From Oscillospiraceae bacterium (lineage in GTDB: Bacteria; Bacillota; Clostridia; UMGS1883): a DNA stretch of 12,453 nucleotides. The stretch spans positions 1-12,453 of the forward strand of contig JAFLUQ010000061.1 of the NCBI GenBank assembly GCA_022508735.1. Reading direction: 5' to 3'. The notes beneath the pieces are model-generated. The model was given only the letters and a program-made list of their open reading frames with translations. It was not told the DNA's origin and ran no database searches. Made by a program: the position numbers and the translations under genes. Numbering within the stretch: position 1 is the first letter of the stretch; the number at the start of each line of letters is the position of its first letter. Below, in pieces: positions 1-5,195 of the stretch.

Positions 1-48
1 CTTTAGAGGAGCGCCGACGTACTTTGTGTACTTCAAGCTCCGATAAAG
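1..48. repeat. Imperfect inverted repeat downstream of the ABC exporter gene
   Basis: The outer arms CTTTA-GA-GGAGC (1-12) and GCTCC-GA-TAAAG (37-48) are complementary apart from a GA opposite GA, which in RNA could form tandem sheared G-A pairs. Inside sits a second short dyad, GTAC-TTTGT-GTAC. The element touches the window edge, so its true extent is unknown. No T-run follows on the minus strand, so it does not look like a standard terminator for the exporter gene. It could be a dispersed intergenic repeat or a structured RNA element; nothing in the window decides. Confidence 0.35.
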
Positions 49-74
49 GGCGAGATGCGACGCTTATTTTTACG

Positions 75-1799
75 CTATGCTTCCTCGTTTGCGAAATATA
101 ACCGTTTATACATACCGCCCCGGGCGATAAGCTCATCGTGGGTGCCAATCTCGCATACGGCGCCCTTGTCGATAACGGCGATTTTGTCGGCGTTTCTGAT
201 GGTGGAAAGGCGGTGTGCTATAATTATTGTGGTACGGTTTTCTATCACCTTGTCTATAGCCTCATGTATAAGCCGTTCGGTGGAGTTATCCACTGCTGCG
301 GTGGCCTCATCGAGGATGAGCACCGGCTTGTCGCGGAGAATAGCACGGGCTATAGAAATGCGCTGCTTCTGCCCGCCGGAGAGTCGCACGCCGCGCTCGC
401 CGACGATGGTGTCATAGCCCTTCTCCATTTCAGATATAAATTCGTGGGCATTGGCTATTTTGGCTGCAGCCACGATCTCCTCGTGGGTGGGATTATCGGC
501 GCCGTAGGCTATGTTTTCCTCAACGGTGCCGTGGAACAGGAACACGTCCTGAAGCACCATAGAGATATTGTCGTGAAGGTCGCGGATGCGCATGTCCTTG
601 AGATCTATGCCGTCGAGGCGCACGCTTCCGCCCGTCGGGTCGTAAAATCTGGCCACAAGGCTGGCAATAGTCGTTTTGCCCACGCCTGTGGGGCCGACGA
701 GGGCGACTGTTTCGCCGCTCTTTATATCGAGGGTGAAGTCCTTTAATACAGGAGCGCCCTCGTTGTAGTGGAAGTCTACATGGTTAAAGCTTATGTCGCC
801 CTTGATCTCTCCGAGCTCAACCGGGTTTTCGGGGTCAGGAACATCAGTAGATATAGAGAGCATATCAAAGATTCGCTCGCCGGCCGCAAGGGAGTCCTGC
901 AGGTCCTCATTCACGCGGGCGAGGTTGTTGATCGGGGCGTAGAGGGAGCTTAAGTACAGTATAAAGGCCACTATATCGCCGGCGTTGACGCCCTTGGCCG
1001 CCAACACGCCGCCCACGGCAATTACCAGCACCGTGCCCACCTGATTGAGGAAGGTGATCGCCGGGTGAACAAAGGCGCTTCTTGTCAGGGCCATAATGTT
1101 GTATTTAGTGAAGCGGCTGCTGTAATCAGAGAAGTGAGCTTCTTCGCGAGCTTGACGGTTAAATATCTGTATTTCTCTTATGCCTGAGATGTTGTCCTGA
1201 AGCACGCCCGACATCTCGGCCACTATCTGCTGGCGGGCCTTGAACAGGGGACGCACCTTAACTGCGTATATCCACACGCCTACGGCCACCAAGGGAATAA
1301 CCGCTATGCTGACCAAGGCGAGAGTCACGTTGATAGTGAAAAGCATTATCATAACGCCCAGAAAGATTACCGCACTGGCCAAGATTTCAGCCGCCGCGTG
1401 AGCAATAAACAGCTCCATTTTTTCGGTGTCGTTCAGTATGCGGCTCATGAGCTGCCCTGTCTGCTTATCATGGAAGAAGCTCATAGAAAGCTTCTGCAGA
1501 TGGTTGTAAAGCTTTACGCGCAGGTCATGAACAAAGCTCCATGCGGCCTTGTGGGTGCAGAAGGTGCGAAGAAACTGGGTCAGCCACTGGAGCAGGGCAA
1601 CAAATAGAAAAGAGCCTGCAAGCCATGCTGACTTACTGACTATTTCCGGGTCATTATCAGTAATCAGGAACATCAGCTTCCTCACCACCTGAGGCAGATA
1701 CAGCCCCAGCACGCTGTTACCGAGTATGGCGATCACGGATATGATCAGCCAGACCCAGTATTTCCGGGCCTCCCGAAGGATTTTTATTGCTGTTTTCAC
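75..1799 (-). CDS. ABC exporter, fused membrane and ATPase domains (MsbA/MdlB-type half-transporter)
   Basis: This 574-residue protein has the usual layout and length of a bacterial type IV ABC exporter half: a six-helix membrane domain (about residues 15-300) followed by a nucleotide-binding domain (about 335-570). Visible ATPase motifs are Walker A GPTGVGKTT (369-377), the Q-loop glutamine (417), signature LSGGQ (473-477), Walker B VLILDE (493-498) and the H-loop histidine (529). All are intact, so a homodimer could be active. The alternative is a heterodimer with a partner gene beyond the window's left edge. Family members export lipids, peptides or drugs; the substrate cannot be read from sequence. 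The ATG is preceded by AGGAGA about 8 bases upstream. The gene follows the M56 gene on the same strand but has its own consensus promoter, so at least part of its expression is independent of the blaI unit. Exporters beside BlaI/M56 pairs are plausible members of a stress response, but that is inference. Confidence 0.93.
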   Translation of the reverse strand: MKTAIKILREARKYWVWLIISVIAILGNSVLGLYLPQVVRKLMFLITDNDPEIVSKSAWLAGSFLFVALLQWLTQFLRTFCTHKAAWSFVHDLRVKLYNHLQKLSMSFFHDKQTGQLMSRILNDTEKMELFIAHAAAEILASAVIFLGVMIMLFTINVTLALVSIAVIPLVAVGVWIYAVKVRPLFKARQQIVAEMSGVLQDNISGIREIQIFNRQAREEAHFSDYSSRFTKYNIMALTRSAFVHPAITFLNQVGTVLVIAVGGVLAAKGVNAGDIVAFILYLSSLYAPINNLARVNEDLQDSLAAGERIFDMLSISTDVPDPENPVELGEIKGDISFNHVDFHYNEGAPVLKDFTLDIKSGETVALVGPTGVGKTTIASLVARFYDPTGGSVRLDGIDLKDMRIRDLHDNISMVLQDVFLFHGTVEENIAYGADNPTHEEIVAAAKIANAHEFISEMEKGYDTIVGERGVRLSGGQKQRISIARAILRDKPVLILDEATAAVDNSTERLIHEAIDKVIENRTTIIIAHRLSTIRNADKIAVIDKGAVCEIGTHDELIARGGMYKRLYFANEEA

Positions 1800-1817
1800 G
1801 TTATCATCTCCTATGTA

Positions 1818-1849
1818 TATAAAAATAAGAGGGCCGCCATTGGCGGCCC
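1818..1849 (-). terminator. GC-rich hairpin with T-rich tail: M56 terminator and/or exporter mRNA leader hairpin
   Basis: The arms GGGCCGCC (1831-1838) and GGCGGCCC (1842-1849) are perfect complements around a 3-base loop. On the minus strand a T-rich stretch (TCTTATTTTTATA) follows, the form of an intrinsic terminator for the M56 gene, whose stop is 50 bases upstream. The exporter promoter lies between that stop and the hairpin, so its predicted start site falls at the hairpin's first bases. The same structure should then also be the 5' end of the exporter mRNA. Confidence 0.75.
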
Positions 1850-1853
1850 CATT

Positions 1854-1882
1854 ATTATACTACAACGACAATATTATGTCAA
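1854..1882 (-). promoter_or_regulatory. Sigma-A promoter of the ABC exporter gene
   Basis: Read on the minus strand, TTGACA (1882-1877) is followed after exactly 17 bases by TATAAT (1859-1854), a perfect consensus at both hexamers. It lies just past the M56 stop codon and 54 bases before the exporter ATG. The predicted start site is near 1847. Confidence 0.85.
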
Positions 1883-1898
1883 GCCGAAAATCGACAAA

Positions 1899-4184
1899 TC
1901 AACCGCCAAGCATGCTCTCCGCCCAAGTGTTGTTATTTTCGGCAGGTACATCTGGCCACAAGCCGTAGAGCAGACAGCTTTTATCGATATAGGCATAGAA
2001 GTTAGTCCCGTCAGGATTGACAATACATTTTTCCCCGTCATCGGCAAGCACGGTCACTGTGTCGCCCGGAAAGAAGAGGTGGCCGGTATCTTTAATATAT
2101 GTTTCTTCAACGGATATTTGGTCCCGAGTTAGGGTTGGAATAGAATATCCAATATTAATTGAAACCCCCTTTATTATCGTCGCAGTCGGATAGCTGACAT
2201 TAACTGCCTTGATAGGCATATCGTCCGGGACATTAATAACATAGGCTTTTTTATCCTCAGAATAATACCGATAGTTCAGCACAAGCTCTGCTTCCTTTTT
2301 GGTGAGGAGGTTTACTCCGGGCTGTATATCGATGTCGATCCCTTTCAATGTATCATTATAGACAGTACGCATTGGAACATATACGTATATACGGCCGTCA
2401 AGCCCGTTTGCAGACGGTAGGCTGAACACATTCGGTGTATCGACTATCCGCGCCTCGAATTCCTCTTCGGCGAGAGCGGCGCAAAGCACCTGTTTAGCAT
2501 TGTGCTCACTGAGAAAATGCGTGCCCTCATCCAGCTCCAGCTCAAAGGTGGTGTTTCCTGCAAGGTCAACTGAGCGGAGATAGGTGTAATCACAAGCCAC
2601 ATATATTCCGCCGGTTTCCGAGGCGTAGGCAAGATCATAGCGGCCTATGCTGCCATAAACCGAACCCTCAAACTCGCCATAGCTCGCTTCACGCACTACA
2701 AAGCACTCGCTGTTCTCCTCACGAAGCACCAACACCACGTCTCCGGCGTGGAGAATATAGTCGTTGCTGAGTGGAGAATAACTGTAATTGCCGTTTTCGC
2801 TGACTATTCCGTGGGGTGAGTTGAGAGGCGTGTCAACAGTGACAATGGCGAATTTGGAAAGAGCGATACCGGGAGTTTCGCTGCTCATTTCAGTGACGAC
2901 CGCGTCCATATAGGTGCGCAGGGGTGTACCCTCGGGGACATCAATTATCTGCGGACGTGTACTGTCCCCATGAAAACGGAATTTCATGATCTCTTCGATC
3001 TGCCATTTTGAAAGAATATGCAGTCCCTTTCTAAAATGATAATTATGATAGGACGCTTCGGGATCATTGTACTTCATATCCATCGGCAGATACACGTACC
3101 GCTCACCCATGCTTAAACGCGGAGTCTGCACGGAGAAATCGTTCTCGGTCTCAGGCGTAAAGCTTTGGGAATACCGCAGCTCACCGGCCAGTGCGCCGCC
3201 GCAGAACATGGCTGCGCCGAGAAGGATAAGAGCCAACGGAATGGATATGAGCCTGAGCGCCGGGTTGATTTTTTTGAGTCTTCTTATGGCACTGAAGCGC
3301 CGCCTTATCAGCCGTGCGCCGCCCGTCATGGCTGTAGTGAGCGGTTTTGCACGGCGGCGGGAGCCTTCCAGCAGATTAAGTATGGTGCGCATATAGCTGT
3401 CCCGCCCATCACTGTCAAGGCCGAGAGCGGCCTCTGCGTCACAGGAGATCTCGCAGTCCTCGTCCAATTTGCGTGAGATCATATAAACCATCGGGTTGAA
3501 CCAGTGTACGCATTTTACGAGCATGGCAAACCACTTGACAAGTAAGTCACGGCGGCGCAGGTGTACGGCCTCGTGGCGCAGCACATAGCCGAGGTACTCC
3601 TCGCTGATATTCTCCGGCAAAAGCAGCGTCGGGCGGAACAGCCCTACCACAAGCGGAGAATCCAGCTCGGTCTTTTTTATAGTAATGCTTTTTAGCTTCG
3701 GATATTCTATATATGCGGCCTCGGCCTTGCGGAAAGAATTAATAAAGCTCAGGTACAGCAGAATGCGGATAACCAACGCCAGTACCGCACCAATGAGCCA
3801 GAGCCTCGCCGCAATGTCAGCAGCGTTATATGGCATGAATGGAAAAGTGGGCAGCGTCGGCATACCGATAACGATCATCATATGATCGTTGGTCGCCGTA
3901 GGTAATATATGCTCAGGAGTTCCGGGAGTATCCGGGACTGTTGGCGCTGTCGTTTGAGTTACGGTCGTCGGCGCGGGTGAGATGTCCGCAGGGCGGGACG
4001 GGGCCTCCGGCAGCCTGAAGGATATTGGCACTATCATCACGATGAGCGCAGCCAGCCACAGGCGGTACTGCCAGTTCGGGCCAAACAGCCGTGAGGTAAC
4101 GGGCCGCAGCGCCATAAGTACCAAGCCAAGCATGCCTCCTGCGATGGACATGGCGAGCACGGTTTTGAATATGTCGGTTAGCAT
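1899..4184 (-). CDS. M56-family (BlaR1-like) membrane metalloprotease / signal transducer
   Basis: This 761-residue protein probably senses an external signal and inactivates its partner BlaI-type repressor by proteolysis, as BlaR1/MecR1 do. Hydrophobic segments appear near residues 5-25, 40-57, 128-148, around 220 and 312-333. The zinc-protease motif HEAVH (204-208) sits in the typical context LRHEAVHLRRRD, and a conserved E-x-x-CDA-type segment (245-250) may hold the third zinc ligand. After the last membrane helix about 425 residues should face outward. They contain no recognisable penicillin-binding motif but do contain three related repeats (about 363-429, 527-590, 599-665) and two short SH3-like stretches beginning GDVVLVL (481) and GDTVTVL (707). 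The start follows AAGGAGGTG, which overlaps the repressor's TAA stop, with 12 bases between the genes, so translational coupling is likely. The transducer role follows from the family and the neighbour; the signal is unknown. Confidence 0.88.
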   Translation of the reverse strand: MLTDIFKTVLAMSIAGGMLGLVLMALRPVTSRLFGPNWQYRLWLAALIVMIVPISFRLPEAPSRPADISPAPTTVTQTTAPTVPDTPGTPEHILPTATNDHMMIVIGMPTLPTFPFMPYNAADIAARLWLIGAVLALVIRILLYLSFINSFRKAEAAYIEYPKLKSITIKKTELDSPLVVGLFRPTLLLPENISEEYLGYVLRHEAVHLRRRDLLVKWFAMLVKCVHWFNPMVYMISRKLDEDCEISCDAEAALGLDSDGRDSYMRTILNLLEGSRRRAKPLTTAMTGGARLIRRRFSAIRRLKKINPALRLISIPLALILLGAAMFCGGALAGELRYSQSFTPETENDFSVQTPRLSMGERYVYLPMDMKYNDPEASYHNYHFRKGLHILSKWQIEEIMKFRFHGDSTRPQIIDVPEGTPLRTYMDAVVTEMSSETPGIALSKFAIVTVDTPLNSPHGIVSENGNYSYSPLSNDYILHAGDVVLVLREENSECFVVREASYGEFEGSVYGSIGRYDLAYASETGGIYVACDYTYLRSVDLAGNTTFELELDEGTHFLSEHNAKQVLCAALAEEEFEARIVDTPNVFSLPSANGLDGRIYVYVPMRTVYNDTLKGIDIDIQPGVNLLTKKEAELVLNYRYYSEDKKAYVINVPDDMPIKAVNVSYPTATIIKGVSINIGYSIPTLTRDQISVEETYIKDTGHLFFPGDTVTVLADDGEKCIVNPDGTNFYAYIDKSCLLYGLWPDVPAENNNTWAESMLGG

Positions 4185-4196
4185 TTTGGCACCTCC

Positions 4197-4553
4197 TTAT
4201 AAGTTGAACATTTTTCTTATCTCGTCAATGTCGTCCTGAGTCATGTCGCCGCTTTTGAACAGCGACACTGCCAGCTCACGGGCCGAGCCGTCGTAAAGAC
4301 GGCGCACAAAGCTCTTTGTCTGGGCGGCTTTGTATTCCTCACGGTCAAGCAGCGGCGAGTAATATATGGCCTTGCCCCGCTTTTCCGAGGCAACGGCTCC
4401 CTTTTCGGCCATGCGAAGGAGCAGCGTGCCGACGGTGTTGTACTTCCAGTCGCTGTCTGTCAGGGCGTCGCAAACGTCCTGAATTTTCATGGGCTCTCCT
4501 GTGCGCCACAGTACCTGCATTACCTCAAGCTCGGCGGCGGATAAATTTGTCAT
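4197..4553 (-). CDS. BlaI/MecI-family transcriptional repressor
   Basis: This 118-residue protein matches the BlaI/MecI/CopY family in length and layout. An N-terminal winged helix (about 1-72) includes the recognition-helix segment NTVGTLLLRMAEKG (39-52), and a C-terminal helical region (about 73-118) would dimerise. By comparison with staphylococcal BlaI, whose cleavage site lies in a segment similar to residues 92-100 here, the equivalent bond would be near S97-L98; this is inference. It has one cysteine and lacks the CxC...CxC tail of copper-responsive CopY, so it is more likely a BlaI-type repressor relieved by the downstream M56 protease than a copper sensor, despite the divergent copper operon. 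GGAGGAA lies 6-7 bases before the ATG. Two matching dyads over its own promoter suggest autorepression. Confidence 0.9.
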   Translation of the reverse strand: MTNLSAAELEVMQVLWRTGEPMKIQDVCDALTDSDWKYNTVGTLLLRMAEKGAVASEKRGKAIYYSPLLDREEYKAAQTKSFVRRLYDGSARELAVSLFKSGDMTQDDIDEIRKMFNL

Positions 4554-4570
4554 GGTGAGTTCCTCCTTTT

Positions 4571-4586
4571 TCTTACGATTGTAGGA
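4571..4586. promoter_or_regulatory. BlaI-type operator 1 (downstream of the blaI start site)
   Basis: TCTTACGATTGTAGGA is an imperfect dyad matching the second copy (4596-4611) at 13 of 16 positions. Its TACA/TGTA-like core resembles known BlaI/MecI operators. It lies just downstream of the predicted blaI transcription start. Confidence 0.65.
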
Positions 4587-4594
4587 CTACTTAT

Positions 4595-4623
4595 ATCTTA
4601 CACTTGTAAGAGTAATTTGTCAA
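4595..4623 (-). promoter_or_regulatory. Promoter of the BlaI-type repressor / M56 operon
   Basis: On the minus strand TTGACA (4623-4618) is followed after 17 bases by TAAGAT (4600-4595), a 4/6 match to the -10 consensus. Operator 2 overlaps the spacer and -10, as expected for a promoter blocked by its own product. Confidence 0.75.
4596..4611. promoter_or_regulatory. BlaI-type operator 2 (perfect dyad over the -10 region)
   Basis: TCTTACA-CT-TGTAAGA has 7-base perfectly complementary arms and a 2-base centre, close to the TACA-N2-TGTA pattern of BlaI/MecI operators. Its centre is 25 bp from that of operator 1, about two and a half helical turns. Confidence 0.75.
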
Positions 4624-4626
4624 GTG

Positions 4627-4653
4627 ATTTTAAAAAAATTTTTTCAAAAATAT
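4627..4653. promoter_or_regulatory. A/T tract between the divergent blaI and csoR promoters
   Basis: Almost all A or T, including a palindromic A6T6 core. It lies directly upstream of both divergent -35 hexamers, where UP-elements that bind the RNA polymerase alpha subunit occur. Its function is inferred from composition and position only. Confidence 0.4.
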
Positions 4654-4654
4654 G

Positions 4655-4683
4655 TTGACAAATACCCTATAGGGGTATATAAT
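4655..4683 (+). promoter_or_regulatory. Copper operon promoter (csoR - small Cys-rich protein - copA)
   Basis: TTGACA (4655-4660), a 17-base spacer and TATAAT (4678-4683) form a perfect sigma-A consensus. The spacer holds the first CsoR half of the palindrome and the -10 spans its centre, so bound repressor would exclude RNA polymerase. The predicted start site is near 4690. Confidence 0.9.
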
Positions 4684-4700
4684 ACCCCTATAGGGTATTT
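4660..4700. promoter_or_regulatory. Double CsoR operator, 41-bp perfect inverted repeat
   Basis: Two 17-bp boxes, ATACCCTATAGGGGTAT (4662-4678) and its exact reverse complement (4682-4698), are separated by 3 bases. With flanking bases the arms are 19 bp each, centred on 4680. Each box has the C-run/A-T centre/G-run form of known CsoR operators. The two boxes could take two CsoR tetramers, and the adjacent csoR gene supports the assignment. Confidence 0.85.
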
Positions 4701-4716
4701 AAAAAGAGGTGCGATC

Positions 4717-5013
4717 ATGGAAAACTGCTGCTGTCATAGAACTAAAGAACGCTCCGAGGAGGAGCTGCGCTCACTTATGAACCGGCTGAGCCGTATCGAA
4801 GGGCAGGTTCGAGGCATAAAGGGAATGTTAGAAAAGGACGCATGGTGCCCCGACATTTTGGTGCAGGTGGCGGCAGTCACCGCGGCGCTGAACGCCTTTA
4901 ACCGTGAGCTGCTTTCGAGCCACATAAAAACCTGCGTGATCGAGGATATACGCGGCGGCAAGGACGAGACAGTTGACGAGCTGGTGCAGACCCTGCAAAA
5001 GCTAATGAAATAG
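4717..5013 (+). CDS. csoR: Copper-sensing transcriptional repressor CsoR
   Basis: This 98-residue all-helical DUF156-family repressor should bind the upstream double operator when apo and release it on binding Cu(I). The copper ligands are visible as C44, H69 and C73, with spacing (25 and 4 residues) identical to the Cys-His-Cys site of characterised CsoR. The segment LMNRLSRIEGQVRGIKGML (20-38) is the family's signature first helix. The N-terminus carries an extra CCCH (residues 4-7), which could be an additional metal or redox site. The ATG at 4717 is chosen because AGAGGTG lies six bases before it; an upstream in-frame ATG at 4624 would start before the promoter. The gene is first in the operon, 12 bases ahead of the small Cys-rich gene. 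Confidence 0.93.
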   Translation: MENCCCHRTKERSEEELRSLMNRLSRIEGQVRGIKGMLEKDAWCPDILVQVAAVTAALNAFNRELLSSHIKTCVIEDIRGGKDETVDELVQTLQKLMK

Positions 5014-5025
5014 GAGGGCGTAAAA

Positions 5026-5178
5026 ATGGGCAATATAATAGTAGCTGTAGTTTTGGTTATTATTGCGCTACTTGCTCTGCGCTCCGCCATAAAGCATTTT
5101 AAGGGGCAGAGCGGCTGTTGCGGAGACTGCTGCGGAGGCTGCTGTGATTCTGAGTCAGGTAAAAGGTGCTTAAAATAG
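5026..5178 (+). CDS. Small Cys-rich membrane protein (FeoB-associated / p12-type), 50 residues
   Basis: This short gene between csoR and copA encodes a protein with one hydrophobic N-terminal helix (about 3-18: IIVAVVLVIIALLAL), a basic stretch, and a tail with seven cysteines, six as CC pairs (CCGDCCGGCC, 31-40). The layout matches small proteins usually labelled FeoB-associated Cys-rich membrane proteins, found beside ferrous-iron transporters. Here it sits in a copper operon, 12 bases after csoR and 17 bases before copA. AGGAGGG lies seven bases before the ATG. The cysteine pairs suggest binding of a soft metal such as Cu(I) at the inner membrane face, perhaps for delivery to CopA or buffering; that role is inference. 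Confidence 0.82.
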   Translation: MGNIIVAVVLVIIALLALRSAIKHFKGQSGCCGDCCGGCCDSESGKRCLK

Positions 5179-5195
5179 AGAGAGTTGGTGAGTAA

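Noticed and set aside
1858..1876. Possible BlaI operator in the exporter promoter spacer (TACA-containing)
   Set aside because: Only one half-site resembles the operator; the other half does not match, so exporter control by the BlaI-type repressor is not supported.
4197..4553. Calling the repressor CopY because of the neighbouring copper operon
   Set aside because: It has only one cysteine and no CxC...CxC tail, and it is paired with an M56 protease, which points to the BlaI type. The copper operon already has CsoR.
4624..4716. Upstream in-frame start for csoR
   Set aside because: It would begin upstream of the promoter and read through the operator; the ATG at 4717 has the ribosome binding site and gives the normal family length.
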